Positions 11,885-24,560 of a DNA stretch of 64,000 bases are shown here, piece after piece (position 1 is the first letter of the stretch; each line of letters starts with the position of its first letter). This DNA is from Diospyros lotus (taxonomy: Eukaryota; Streptophyta; Magnoliopsida; Ericales; Ebenaceae): positions 11,857,669 through 11,921,668 of the forward strand of contig NC_068344.1 in assembly GCF_014633365.1 (NCBI RefSeq), read 5' to 3'. Below the pieces are notes generated by a model. The model had not been told where the DNA came from. It ran no database searches and saw only the letters and a program-made list of their open reading frames with translations. The position numbers and the translations under genes are program-made.

Positions 11885-12460
11885 TGTTAGTGTTGTGAGC
11901 CCTAATGTTATATTTGGATAACATCTAGCTAGCTTGTTTGTAATGCATTAATTGTATTTTTGTATAAATCAATAAAAGACAAGGTTTTCTTCATTCATAT
12001 TTTCTCCAATCAATTATATGAATGAGTCCTAAGATCTTTTATGTGAGAATCTTATTCTCAAGGTGTTGATATTGGGTGACAGGATTCTCTGGTAATAGAA
12101 TTTCTTAAACTATTCCTAGTCCTTAGATTCTTTGGATAGAGACTTCGATTAATCGAGTATGAACTAGTACAGGGGTTACTACCTCGTTTGATATATGGAT
12201 ACTGATGGGAGGATGGTATGTCACATGCTATATGATATGAGATGTCGTTAGTAGACCTGTGAGTGTGACGTTGATTACTAACCACATGGCATGATGGATA
12301 ATGATTGAGTCATCAAGTTGTGATGGTGTGTTGATACTTAGACTTGAACCGACACGGTTGTTTTGCGTATTATGTGCTGGATTTGCTAATGAGTTGAACC
12401 ATCCAATTGGGAGGTGGGAATGTTCAACTATGTAGTTGTGTATTGCTGGTATATGGAGAC
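11885..12460 (+). mobile_element. 3' LTR of the copia element, 3' truncated
   Basis: It begins TGTTAGTGTTGTGAGCCC immediately after the purine-rich GCAAGTAGGAGAT tract (PPT). About 575 bp of copia LTR follow before an abrupt switch near 12460 to Ty3 LTR sequence. Confidence 0.75.
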
Positions 12461-13628
12461 AACCTAGGTTTCTATAGAAAATATGAATTTTGATAAACCT
12501 AACTTCTAATATTTTTACATAGGGTTGAAAGGCATTAAATGAGGGACATAATTGAAAATTTTCAAGGCAAGGGGGCCCTACACATGCCCTCACTCGCCTT
12601 GGGAAGATGGTTCACACGCTACCATGCACAGCCCCTTTCTGGCGCGTGTATTGCACGCTCCATCGACAGTTTCGACACCCTTTTGAATTTAGGTTATAAC
12701 TCCCTCATTTTAACTTCGATTTGACCCATGTTCGAACCTACGGGTCCCTCTCTTCACCCTCTATAGGAATATTACAAGAAACCGAACTTATCTTGCCATT
12801 TTTCTAACTACTTGGCACAAACTCTGATGAGGCTTCAAAAACCCCAGTGAGGCTCATTTTCCCTCGATTTTTCTCCAACCTTCCTCCTTTCTTTTACAGA
12901 TTTCTCTCATCTTTCTCATGTACAAATCTCTCACCTCAATCTCTCAAGTAGATCTCAAATGGAATGGTTTGTGAACAACTCTACGACCTTATTTATAGAT
13001 TTCCCAGACCAATCACGCATCGCCACTCATTGTTCCTCACCATACCTCTCACTTTTGCCCATTCCTCATTACTCCTCACCATACCTTTCACCTTTCCCCA
13101 TTCCTAACATCTCACCTCATAATTAACCAAGGTCATACCCTCATAATTAACCTTAATTAGCTTCATAATCCCTTTTTAGACTTTGCATAATCCTCGAATA
13201 TCGAATTAATAATCATCGAGATACTTAAAATCCAAGATTGATAACTCCAAGTTACTCGATAAGTACGTTTTTGCCTTAATGTCCTCACATGACCTTTATT
13301 TCATCTTGATACCACTTCAAGGTCGCCCCTTACATAAAACTGAAGCCCTTTCAGGGTTCTGTTGACTTTTCGAAAGTCCCTTACAACTATTCAATTTTTC
13401 ATGCTATAACTTAACTATACCAAAAATCGTCTCTGATTTGATTTCTTTTAACGTTATAAATCATGTGTTGAGATGCTCATCAATGAAATACCTTTTTCCT
13501 TAGGTATCTAACCTCCAGGGCACTCCCTGCAACTGATTCAGCGATTTATTTTACTATCAAGCCAATTTTTCGATATTTCAAACTCACTTAGATTATCTGG
13601 TAACCTCATGAAAATATGGGGTATTACA
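12461..13628 (-). mobile_element. Ty3/gypsy LTR, truncated at its 3' end
   Basis: Homologous to 33315-34438 and, inverted, to 27555-28780. On the minus strand it starts TGTAATACCCCATATTTTC at 13628 and has a TATA box (TATAAATAAG) at about 12988-12998. It stops at the copia LTR junction near 12460. A local direct repeat of about 48 bases (CTCCTCACCATACCT type) lies at 13025-13110. Confidence 0.8.
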
Positions 13629-14543
13629 TTTCATCCCTTCATCGAGCAGCAGGTACAAATATATTTATATTTAATTGTTGAATATGCATGTTGCTTAAAT
13701 ACTCAAGCTCTGTATGACATGTATATTATATTTTGTTGCATTTATCTGATACACGATAAAAATTTTATTTTTCCCTATACTGTCATACTAGTGATTCCCT
13801 TCACTAACATGGTTATAGCCATCTCTTAAAGGGATCTATTCTTCCTTTCTACTATCACATTTTGTTGAGGAGTTCTAACACAAAAAAAAATTATGTTTAT
13901 ATCAATTTTCCTCACAAAAGGATTTAAAGAGATCATTTTCAAATTCTCCTCCATAATCACATCTAATTTTTGAAATATTGATTACCTTCTTATTTTGAAT
14001 TCTTTTGCAAAATTTTTCAAATGATTTGAACGTTTCATCTTTGGTTCTTAGAAACATAACTTATGTGAACCTAGAGTAGTCATCTACTATTACAAAGGTG
14101 TTTTGTTTTCCTCCTAGACTTTGAGTTCTTATAGGCCCAAATAAATCAAGATGTAGTAATGCTAGTGGCCTTGAGGTTGACACTTAATTCTTTGGTTTAA
14201 ATGATTCGCTAATTTATTTACTTTTCATACAACCTTCACAAATGTGATCTCTTTTATACCTTACTTTTGGCAATACTTTCACAAGGTCTTTTCTAGAGAG
14301 TTTGTCAAAAATACTCATGCTAGCATGCCTTAATCTATTGTGCCAAAGCCATGAGTTTTGAGATATAGATGTTATCAAATAACTCTTTATGTTAGATGAT
14401 GAAATATCTAGATATACTACATAAACATTGTCTACCCTATTTCCTAGAAATTTAGATTCATTTGATTTTAAACAAATCACTTCATAAGAGTTTGAACCAA
14501 AACTTACTTTATGATCTCTATCACATAATTGTCTTATACTTAA
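13629..14543 (-). pseudogene. Copia integrase/GAG-pre-integrase fragment (SIRE/Tork-like)
   Basis: Minus-strand reading from 14543 leftwards gives IRQLCDRDHKVSFGSNS, then the GAG-pre-integrase signature WLWHNRLRHASMSIFDKLSRKDLV (about 14280-14355) and CEGCMKSK, then decayed integrase with DYGGEFEN (about 13940-13965) and VERKNRSL-EMAITML (about 13785-13845). Frameshifts and stops are present throughout the integrase part. The first ~130 bases (13629-13760) show nothing recognisable. The fragment abuts an LTR start at 14544. Confidence 0.85.
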
Positions 14544-16465
14544 TGTTGGAATACACATATGGTGGTGTAACTAAATTTAAATTTTTTTGAATATTAGACA
14601 TACACATCGAAAGATATTAATACACACACCATATACAGTTTGGGTATCTAAACAACACGTTATTTCATCATAATAAATACAATAAATGACATACCTGTAG
14701 CCCAATGCCAGGTGGGTGTAGAAATTATTTCTGCACTGAGAATGAATCCTCCTCACTGTGTGGAGAGCCTAATCTGTCCACAACTAGAAAGCTACCTTGT
14801 ATCATGTCGCAGTCCTTATCCCATGCTAGCCAGAGGACATTAATTCACCATCACCCGTGTGTCTCCCCAGACTTTTTGGAATCTTCTCGATTAACTATTA
14901 CTCTATAATTTCTCACAGAAGCATAAGCAAAAGAGAACAACATATGCAACCAAGAACCTCTCTCAATTTTCTCTCATCTCTCCCAATTCTTAGTCCTTAG
15001 ACCGAAGGCAACAGAGTTATCTTGTATGTTGGTGCCTAAGATAAGCCTTTACTAAGAACCACCCGGTTACTACAGTGGAAATGCACTGTGTGGTCTCTGT
15101 GCAATAATGTATGGAGACAGGTGATTGCTAATAGGATCCATTGACCTCTGGCGTGAGGTGAACATCCTATGCGATTAGTGGTGGTCACGATTGTATAAAC
15201 CTTTGGCCAGGGTGCATTTGATTGGAAAGGTGTTTCCAATGTCAGAAGGAGTTTCAATGTGTCATCTCAATCACACCACGTTAGATCTTGGGATAACTAT
15301 CGAGTTAGTGAGTTTGATCAATTCATGGCTCTCCATCGGGATGTTAGTCGATGGAGGGATTATAGTACATGGTAATCAAAAGCCCAAATAGGTTATCTTG
15401 AAGTATAACTTCATTATTGGTAGGATGGCCTTGACATAATGCTAGTTGTCACTCAAGATCTTTCAAGATACATTGGGGAGATGGAGAGACCCTTGTTATG
15501 AACCAAAGTGTTCGACGTGCCCCGATTGCTATTTAATGGTGAACCTAGAAGGTCGCATGCATATCTAAAAGTAATGGTTGATTTCTGATATAAAGGTAAT
15601 TAATTAATGATTGTCATTAAGAGTTAGTGATGACATCGTTAAGAGTTAACAGACTGGGTTTAAATTAACAGGAGTATTTTTCAAGAGATGACAGGCATGT
15701 CATTAAGAGTTAACGGGGGCCTTGGTTTCATTATGAGATAATGAAAGGGCTATTGAGTGTTAATGGTAGGCTTGGATGCAATTAACAAAAAAATGGAACA
15801 AGGGAATCGATCGGATCAAGGACAAATTGATTAAAAGGTTGAAAACTAATCAATGGGACCTTGCTGATGGGTGCAAACCGGTCAACTGCTTCCTCAAAAC
15901 CAGTTGACCATTTCTTATAACAAGGGTTGCGATTTGGCACGATTTGTTGTCATTTCTGCAATCAATTTAGGATGTGTGGTTGGGGAAGGATAATGAGAAG
16001 ACGAGGAGAAGGACAACATTTGTCTAGCACATCTCTTCCTTATCCCCCTCCCTCTCTCTCTTTCTCCCCTAATCACTTTTGTTTGATTTGGGGCATATAG
16101 GTTTTTCGGGTTCATATATAAGGGATGGTGAAAAGAAATGCCCAAGTTTTTTTGGCTATTCCAATTGTTTCATTCCTCTCTCTGTGCGAGAGTGTTTCTT
16201 CTTCATTCTAGAGCTTTGAAACCTCTATTCCCTTTGCTCCCTTTGCCCCTTGATTTCTTGTTGCTAGAGTAGCAACTCCAATCCAATAATGTGACTATTT
16301 GGATTTGGGAATCCTTGTTTCTAAACCATTTCAGCTTAAATCACCTATAAAAGGCTTGGCTAGCATATAGGCTCTCTTATAGGTTTCATCCACATTCGAT
16401 GTGTGGGCTTACTAGGCCCCTTGTATTTTCAAATGTGGGACTAGTCATCTGAAACGTGTTTGGAA
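14544..16465. mobile_element. Copia LTR-type remnant, left part (interrupted by the solo LTR at 16466)
   Basis: It begins TGTTGGAATACACATATGG and is similar over its whole start to 19359-19480. The part from about 15050 parallels 19540-20050 and 12280-12460. Orientation is uncertain: TATA-like sequences occur on both strands (16110 and 16340). No protein is recognisable. The sequence continues at 18466 after the solo LTR. Confidence 0.6.
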
Positions 16466-18460
16466 TGAAAGTAAAGCAAGATCGCTACGAGGCAAGCAGC
16501 GTAGTTCAAAAATTTTGAACCTTACCCTGATCCTAACGATTGGATCAACGTCGAAATCAAATCATTCACAAACAAATAAATAAATCTAACCTTTAGATTA
16601 TCGAGTCGTTCGCGGATTTGAGCCGTCCAAGCGTCCGGCCTCTAACTCTAGATACGCGGCACGCGTCCGTTGGCAAGGAGAGCGGAATAAGAGTGCTAGC
16701 TCCTTCTCCTTTTTGCGGCTTGTGTATAGACAGAAAAGAACGCCCACGTTTCAAATTGATGCCAAAAGAAATGGGGAAGAGTGAACGGCAATACGTCTTT
16801 CAACTCTTGAAAAACGACACCAAAACTCACTACAATTTTGGGCAACCTATAAAGGGATATTTATAGAGAAATATCCTAGGGTTTCTAAAATCCTAATGGA
16901 TTGGGCTAGCCCATTAATTCTAATTTAATTAGAATCTTAAGTGAGCTTATTCTAGTCCAACTAGAAATATAATTAAATGGCCCAAATCCTTTTATAGGTT
17001 TAAATAAAATATTTTGGCCCAAATCTAATTCAAGCCCAAATATAATATTTAATATTTAGCCCAAATCTAATTTAATCCAAATATAATATTTAATATTTAG
17101 CCCAAATCCAATTTAGTCCAAATATAATATTTATTTTAATATTTGGCCCAAATCTAATTTAGTCCAAATATAATATTTAATTTAATATTTGGCTCAAATC
17201 TAATTTAGTCTAAATATTAACTTAAACCCAAATATATTTTATTTTCTATTTACCACTCCAACAAATAGAAAATTATTAAATTAGAAACTCCTTCCTAATT
17301 TAATCAATTGCCATTTTAGGAAACTCTTTCCATTATAACGACTCCTCGTCATATTGACGTCATTACGTCTATTTGTTCTTTTTCTGTGAGAACCTACGAC
17401 GGCACAACTTCTTGCTGAAGTGTCTCACTTAACCATACATCCACTCTCCTGGTTTAAGCCAGGGACCGTGCCTATTGTGTATGACTCATTAGGCTTTCGA
17501 ATATGTTGGCAATGTGTCGGTACAAACACATAAGACAAGATTGGCCTCTAGCAAGACATCATGCCTACCCAATTATTCAGAAGGATTCATAATCCGCAAA
17601 TAACCTTTCACGAGCATGGTTACCGTGTAATACGATCCTCTCGTCAATGTATCCTATGTGATCTCAAATTGGCAATGTGTTGCTTGATTATGATCACATA
17701 AGTTTTTCTTCAGTCATTCGGATATCTTCACTTAATAGAAAGTGAATCCATGACTCTTTATTGATCTCTTTCACTATGGCCATGGATTTAAAGTGAATAT
17801 CCACCGAAGGCGCCTTAGATATATCATCCTCTATCAAGGGATAGACGAGTCCCATCTTGGCTATGCACCCATCTCCATAAGTCTCACGATATACCCAACG
17901 ATCGCCCACATGCAACCTTTGTCTAGGCCCATCGAAATAATGTTAAAGCATACCGGTCTTCTTATAAGATGACTATGACAACCTCAGGTCCAAGGATTAG
18001 TTACATCCATCTCGTATGAGAATTCCATCAACATATAACCAAAATGGATTCTCATGGCGAGTCATATCCAGTGACACGTTCTCCAATATTGGTCACCTAT
18101 GTACTTGTCTAGACATCCCCATGCCTATGGGTGTGAGACCCGCATTGCTATCACATAGCAAAAACATAGCACATACAAGTCTTACCGCAATTGTCAATGT
18201 CCATTCTTGACATTGCTATGACTTGGGACGTTTAATGATGTCTAGAAACTGTGATTCATCATCTCACATCTTTATAGATTAATCACAGTATACATCATAT
18301 GGATTTCTATCTAGTTTCATTGTTATTACAATAATAACAAGAAACTAATAGAATGACTTCTTGTGAATTTGAACAACTCCTTATTCAAATAATAACATGA
18401 TTACAATTGTTAGTATACAACATGCCCAATCTGATTGGATCTAGAGCACCTACACTAACA
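16466..18460 (-). mobile_element. Copia solo LTR; TSD TGGAA
   Basis: The minus strand starts TGTTAGTGTAGGTGCTCTAG at 18460 and ends CTTGCTTTACTTTCA at 16466. TGGAA duplications lie at 16461-16465 and 18461-18465. A TATA box (TATAAATATCC on the minus strand) lies near 16855-16870. It is the same family as 40410-42162 and is 1,995 bp long. Confidence 0.93.
17020..17235. repeat. AT-rich tandem repeat of ~50-60 bp inside the solo LTR
   Basis: Four imperfect units each contain CAAATCTAATTTAGTCC and AATATAATATTTAATATTT. The sister LTR at 40410 has a much shorter version (about 41580-41700), which explains much of the length difference between the two copies. Confidence 0.85.
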
Positions 18461-18735
18461 TGGAATAGTTGGACTGTTCGGAGGATCCATTCGAGAGTTG
18501 TTAATGTGCAATGGTTGTTGCATCGAGAGGATATTCAGCCTCTACATTGAACACAAAACTCTCTAGTGAGGTATACTTCTAAACGCCCTATGGATGGTTT
18601 CATTTTGTATTACATATGGTTGTCAATACCGAGTCTTGTAAGATGGTCTTGTTTATTTCCGCTGCGTTTATTATGTGTTATAAAAAACTGGTAAAACCCT
18701 TGCATTATACTCTAAGAGTTGGAGTTCCCCTTTAT
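18461..18735. mobile_element. Copia LTR-type remnant, right part
   Basis: Continuation of the 14544 remnant after the solo LTR, starting with the second TGGAA. It includes TTTCCGCTGCGTTTATTATG near 18655, a phrase typical of the U5 end of copia LTRs. The exact end is not visible. Confidence 0.55.
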
Positions 18736-19358
18736 TGTAAATAAAAGATTAAAATAAGCTACTAAGACTTATGTCTCATTACATAACCGAACAAATGAAT
18801 TATTACATATTAATCAAATTAATATGAAACTCCTATAACATTCATTCATACACATTCAAGCTCATATTCATCCTAAATATACATCCAAACAAACCATTTT
18901 GCTTCTGCTACAACATTTTTGAAGAACATCCATGCATATGTCAAGAATTAACATATGGGCATTGATAAACACATACTTAACATTCTCATGTTGTTGTCCA
19001 ATGTGAATCCCACACAACCAACAACAGTCGAAGTGTAAAAGCATGTTGTCACAACATATCTGACAAAAATGGTTGACCAAGACAATACAAGTGGTTGATC
19101 GGCTCTACACCATATGAAACAGTCAACTATGTCTATCGAAGATGTTGATCGATTTTCCTAAAAACCCACACTCATGGTCGACCTGTGGCAACACTAGTCG
19201 ACCTATTCTATGCATTTACTACAAACTCATCCAACTGCATCCTACTTATAGTCAATCAAATTTCAACACTACAACAACCGAATGCTTGAATTCCATAAAA
19301 CTAGATACATATAACCATTGCATATGTGTTATATACCAAACTGAGGCTTTGACACCAC
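18736..19358. other. AT-rich stretch without a recognised gene; degraded PBS at its right end
   Basis: No reading frame with family similarity. At 19346-19357 the minus strand reads TGGTGTCAAAGC, two changes away from the iMet PBS TGGTATCAGAGC, directly beside an LTR start at 19359. The stretch is therefore probably the leader of a minus-strand element. Confidence 0.5.
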
Positions 19359-20235
19359 TGTTGGAATACACGTATAACAGTGTAAGTGAATTTAAATTTT
19401 TTTGCATTTAGACATATGTAGCTGAAGATATTAATGCACACACCATACACAACATGGTTGTCTTATATATTGGTGTGCACAATTTGCTAATGCGCCAAAC
19501 CATCTAATTGTGAGGTGGAGACATTCATCTATGTGATTTCGTATTGTTGGTGTAAGGAGGTAGGTGCTTAGGGATAGGATATGTCACCCTCATCATCATT
19601 AGTGAGGCGAACGTCCTATATGATTTATTATTATTGTGATGGGAAAGTCCTTGGCTAAGGCAGAATGATTAACCAAAAAAGTATTTCCTAAGGTGTCATC
19701 TAGTTACGTTGATAAAATTTGACATATAGTCATTAGGTTTGTGAGTTTATCGTACCATGACTCTCACTCAGTCAGGATATTGAGTGACAGAAGGATTGTA
19801 TTACAAGGTAATCATCAACTGTAATAGGCTCACTTGAAGTTTGACTTCATTGCCTTCTATATTGTGCTAGACTACTAATAGGCACTTCCCAACATCTTTC
19901 AGATCATCACTATAACATGGAGAGATTCTCATAACTAGTCGAGGTGATTCAGCCATCATCAAAACGGTTTTGGTGTTATTTGATTGCTACCAAGCAATGA
20001 ATCTAGAAAGTTACACACCATATAGTATGGCACCTGGAATTGACACTAGGCACCTGTTATGTCCTCGTCTCCATTAATAATTAATGATGGTTTTGGATAA
20101 TATCATTAAGAGTTAATGACGCAGTTCATTAAAAGTTAATGAACCGATTGCGATTTCTTTTAGAATTACATGAATAGTCGACTACTTCATTCAGACAGTC
20201 GACTCCCTCGATAGCCAAACTCATTGGATTACATG
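19359..20235 (-). mobile_element. Copia LTR remnant beside a degraded PBS
   Basis: It starts TGTTGGAATACACGTATAAC, is similar to the remnant at 14544 and is degenerate throughout. It ends where a Ty3 LTR begins at 20236. Confidence 0.6.
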
Positions 20236-21756
20236 TGTAATATCCTAGATTTTCTAAAGGGCTCAATAGTAATTTTAACTTGGGCCATAGATGAAATTAT
20301 CAAAGATTAGAGACTTAAGTATAATTTCCTATAGTTATTAGTACCGAATCGACTCCAGGGAATGCCCTAGAACTTAGATGCCTAAGGAAATGGATATGGG
20401 AATGATGAGCTTTCCAAGACATGAATTATGGCATCAAAAGAAATCAGATCAGAAATAATTTTTGGTATAGCTAAAATACAGCTATGATTTAAGCTAAAAA
20501 ATCGAATTATTGTAGGAGACTTCTGAAAAGTCAATTGAATCCTAAGGGTCAATTTAACATAAGAATCAACCCTGAAGTCATTTTAGGATGAAACAAAGAT
20601 CCAATGAGGGCATAGGGACGAAATCATCCTTATCGAGTATGCCTTGAGTTATTAATTTTGGATTTTCAGTATCGTAATGCAAATAAATTTGATGTTTGAG
20701 GGTGTAATTGTAATTAGGGAATTGCAAGTGAAATAGAGATGAAATTGGAGTTTAAATGTGTAATTTCCTATATATATTGATGAAATATATAGTGTTATAT
20801 ATATATAGATGTGGGCATGCGTGGAGGCCATACCTTATAACTTCATGGCCATACCTTCTACAAGTGGAGTTTTACATGCAATAGGTGATGGCCAAGACAG
20901 GTTTGGGCAGTGGATTTGGTTATAAACAAATGGAGAAAAGGTAAAGAATAAAGAAATGAGAAGGAGGGCAAGCAACAATAGAGTTACAGAGAGAGAGAGT
21001 GGTCGCGAGCTAGAAGGAGATCGAGAGAGAGAGCTTGGCAGCGAGGGTGGCTGGCCAAGGGCTAGTGGTTGATGGCCGGGGCGGCCGGGATTGGGCCCAA
21101 CAAGTGGACAGCAACCATGGCTGCAAGCGACGACCTGAGGCGGTGGCGACCGGAAGCTCGGCGATTGGGAGTAGACGTCGACGGCAGCAATGGAGGTTAG
21201 CAGGGGTAGGCTGCGAATGGCCGCGGCGCATGACAGTCGTGCACAGGAAGCAGCAAGCAAAGGAAGGAGAAGAATAACAAGAAGAAAAAAAAAAACAAGA
21301 AAGAAAAAGAAAAGAAAAGAAGAAATAAAAGAAAAAGAGGAAAAGTGGAGAAAAATAGGAAAAATATGGAAAAGACTCCAAAAAATTCTAAAAATTAATT
21401 TGGGACTAGAGGAGCATGCCCAAGGCTTAGAAATTATCTGGGCATGCATTTCTAGGTCAGAACATGCATACCGAAGAATACTAAGAAGCTAAGTTAAGGT
21501 GAGTAAAATTTCCTAGAAAATCAGAAAAGTTATTTTATGAATTGTTATAGAGAAATATTTGAGAAATATTTAGTTTGGATTTATTGAGGAAAAATAAAAG
21601 AAAGTTATGAGAAAATTAGGAAAAATAAAATATTGATATCTTTGAATAAATATGATAGCCAGGGAATGTTGAGATTCCGAATTGAGTTTATTAAAAGCTT
21701 GGCACGAGAATCAAGATATGTTGAGATACGTTTGAGGCAAATGGTTCGACAACATT
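20236..21756 (+). mobile_element. Ty3/gypsy LTR, 3' part interrupted or missing
   Basis: It starts TGTAATATCCTAGATTTTC. A TATA region lies at 20770-20810, followed by a purine-rich and GC-rich transcribed segment (20985-21400) with an A/G run at 21275-21360. It ends abruptly at the first recognisable Tat LTR base near 21757. The overlapping Arg/Ala-rich and Phe/Ser-rich frames here are compositional and are not called as genes. Confidence 0.75.
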
Positions 21757-22068
21757 AATGAGGGTCCCGTCGCCACCATGTTACTACCTGGGAACCTCCA
21801 CCGACGTCGGATACTACAGTCTCATCACCTGCAGACGCACGCATGTAGGAGGACATCTCCTCCTCCTATATCAGCCAGCTCTTTTTAGAGCCAAGGTATG
21901 TCCTACCCTCTAACCCACTGATACACTGCCCTTTCCTTACTCTCTTACTCACTCGAGGATTGGAGTGTTTACAGGTGCTAGCCGCCCCCCGGATGGACCC
22001 ATCACCAGAGCCTGCGCCCTGCCGTTGCGAGCCCGCCTCTGATCGCTCCCTTTGGTCAAGAAGGAACA
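21757..22068 (+). mobile_element. Partial 5' LTR of the Tat element
   Basis: Matches 63538-63859: ACATTAATGAGGGTC, then GAGGACATCTCCTCCTCCTAT (TATA region), GCTCTTTTTAGAGCCAAGG, and the end TTTGGTCAAGAAGGAACA. The first ~170 bp present in the 3' LTR are missing. Confidence 0.85.
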
Positions 22069-22239
22069 TTTGTCACCCACCATGGGGCTCAGTAAAACTT
22101 ACCTACCCCATAATTTCACTAGAGCCTTTCAAGCCAACCCCATCGTCATACCATGGGGTGAACCAGAAGCGCCCCTACCCAAGGGCCGGATGACACCTAT
22201 CGCCATCTAACCGCCCACACCCTTACCACGTTAGCCCAC
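22069..22239 (+). other. Decayed PBS and leader of the Tat element; gag deleted
   Basis: TTTGTCACCCACCATGGGG directly after the LTR resembles the TGGCGCCCACCGTGGGG primer-binding site of Tat elements, with the CpG sites decayed. Only ~170 bases separate it from the end of gag/start of protease, so nearly the whole gag gene is missing. Confidence 0.65.
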
Positions 22240-24560
22240 CCCCAGCTAATCAAATAGCCAAAGTCATCGACACCATTTTCAGAGGTTTTGCGAGCGGAAC
22301 GTCGAGCTCAACGCAGAAACAATACTCCCGCATAGTAATGTTAATAGATGATGCCAAGAAGAAACCGAGAAGAATAGCCCGACACCCTACAATCTGCTTT
22401 ACGGGCAAAGACTTCAAAGGCGTCGATCCGAACCTCGACAATCTCATGGTAGTCTCGGTCCTCATCGTGAGCTTTTTGGTAAAGAAGGTCTTGGTAGACC
22501 AAGGCAGCTCGACCGACTTGTTATACCTACCAACCCTAAGAAGGATGGGTATCCCCGAAAAGGAGTTAGGACCATTTCACGGGAACCTGATTGGTTTCTT
22601 GGGATAACAGGTAGGCTTCGGGGGTTACATTGAATTGTGGACTTCATTCGGGATGACTCCCCTAGTCAAAACCATCACCATCTAGTACCTGGTTGTGGAT
22701 TGCCAGACACCATACAACGTGCTCCTCAGCCGACCCTCTCTGAACACCTTAGGTGTAATAATATCCACCCCCCATCTGGCCATCAAATTCCTAATATCAA
22801 ACACCAAGTTTAGGGTCATCCATGCTGACCAAAAGAAGGCCCGACAATGCTACCACGATAGCCTTGAAACCTGGAGCCCCGAGCTTAGCAAGGAGGAGAA
22901 GAGAAATGAAGCCCCCGGCGGCGGTAGCCAAGCAATAAGCGTCAACAGCTAGAGCCGACGTCACTGTGTACATATGGCCAAATTAGACCCACGAAGCAAA
23001 CTCTCGGATAGATATCCCCAACCCACAGAAGAGCTCCATCCTATAAGCCTGGGTCCTCACCTAGAACAGGTCGTCCTCATCGGCTCTACATTGCCAAGTG
23101 AACTGAAGGAAGAGCTCATCAGCCTGCTCCGACAGAACGCTGACCTTTCACTTGACACCCGCTGACATGCCCGGGATAGATCGACTCATCATCTGCCACA
23201 GGCTAGCACTAGATCCAGAGGCCAAACCTGTCGCCCAGAGAAAGAGAAGACTGGGAGAAGAAAGACTAGGTGCAGCCTCCGAAGAAACAACCAAACTCTT
23301 TAAGGTCAGGTTCATCAGAGAAGTCCCATACACGACGTGGCTCGCCAACGTGGTCATGGTGAAAAAATCCTCAGGAAAATGGAGAATGTGCGTCGACTTC
23401 ACTGACCTAAATGGAGTGTGCCCGAAGGATTCATACCCGTTACCCAGCATTGACAGACTTGTAGACGCGACCTCCGAGTATAGGTACTTGAGTTTTATGG
23501 ATGCTTACTCTGGTTATAATCAGATCCGGATGCACCCGAAAGATGAAGAAAAAATGACATTCATCACAAAAATGTCAATTTCTATTATCGAGTCATGCTA
23601 TTCGGATTGAAGAATGCAGGTGCAACATATCAATGACTGATGAACGAAGCATTCGCTAAACAAATTGGCCGGAACATTGAATTCTATGTAGATGATATGG
23701 TGGCAAAAACCTCAGAAAAATAGAACCACTACTCAAACTTAACCGAAATTTTGATGCAACTCCGGAAGCACAACATGAGGCTTAACCCTGACAAATGCGC
23801 CTTTAGGGTGCAAGCCGACAGGTTTATGGGATTCATGTTAACTAATCAGGGAATTGAGGCCAACCTTGACAAATGCGAAGCCATCCTCGCGATGCGTAGC
23901 CCCACCAGCATAAAGGAGGTATAGCAACTAATGGGCCGGATAACAGCTTTATCCCGCTTATTCCCAAAATCGGCGGACCAAGAAAAGCCATTCTTCCAAT
24001 GCCTATAAAAAAGTCAATCGAATTCCAATTGACGAAAGAGTGCTAAATCGCCTTTCAAGAACTAAAGACCTTCTTACCAGCACCCCCCTATTCTTTCACG
24101 GCCAAAGCCAGGGGAAGAACTTTCACTTTACCTCTCTGTCACCACTAATGCCCTTATCTTATTATTGGTCAAGGAGGGAGGTAAAAAGTAGCGGCCGGTA
24201 TACTTCATCAGCAAAACCTTCTAAGGAGCCAAGTTGTGCTACTAGAAGATCGAGAAGCTAGCGCTAGCACTAGTGACAACGGCCCAAAAGCTTAGGCCAT
24301 ATTTCCAAAGCTATTAGATCACAGTTCAGACTGATCAGCCGATCCGACAAGTGCTCCAGAAGCCAGAGTTTTCAGGAAGAATGATCGCATGGTCAATTGA
24401 GCTCTCTGAGTTTGACATATAATACCAGCCCCGCAAACACATTAAGACTCGGGTACTCTCCAATTTTTGTGCTGAGCTTTCTCCCTCTAATCCAAACCCG
24501 GAACCCAACCCTTGGATATTGTTCATCGATGGAGCCTCTAATATTAAAGGAAGCGAAGCC
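22240..24560 (+). pseudogene. Tat Pol, part 1: protease, reverse transcriptase, RNase H (broken)
   Basis: From the gag/PR border the frame gives DAKKKPRRIARHPTICFTGKD, then the Tat-type protease motif VLVDQGSSTDLL (Asp codon about 22497). RT follows with DMPGIDRLIICHRL (23167-23208), KWRMCVDFTDLNGVCPKDSYPLP (23380-23446), LSFMDAYSGYNQIRM, LFGLKNAGATYQ, and the catalytic YVDDM at 23685-23699. RNase H remains are visible from about 24180. Frameshifts near 23150 and 23570 and many stops (often Gln or Trp codons turned to stops) make it inactive. It ends in the second, archaeal-type RNase H domain (ILFIDGASNIKGSEAR) where a solo LTR entered. Confidence 0.92.

Noticed and set aside
14544..18735. 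Calling 14544-18735 a solo LTR with TSD CTTAA
   Set aside because: CTTAA precedes the left end, but I found no matching right end, and the copia integrase to the left does not resume to the right.
20835..21492. Frames of 80-204 codons on both strands
   Set aside because: Overlapping low-complexity Phe/Ser and Lys/Arg frames come from a purine-rich tract and a GC-rich segment of an LTR.
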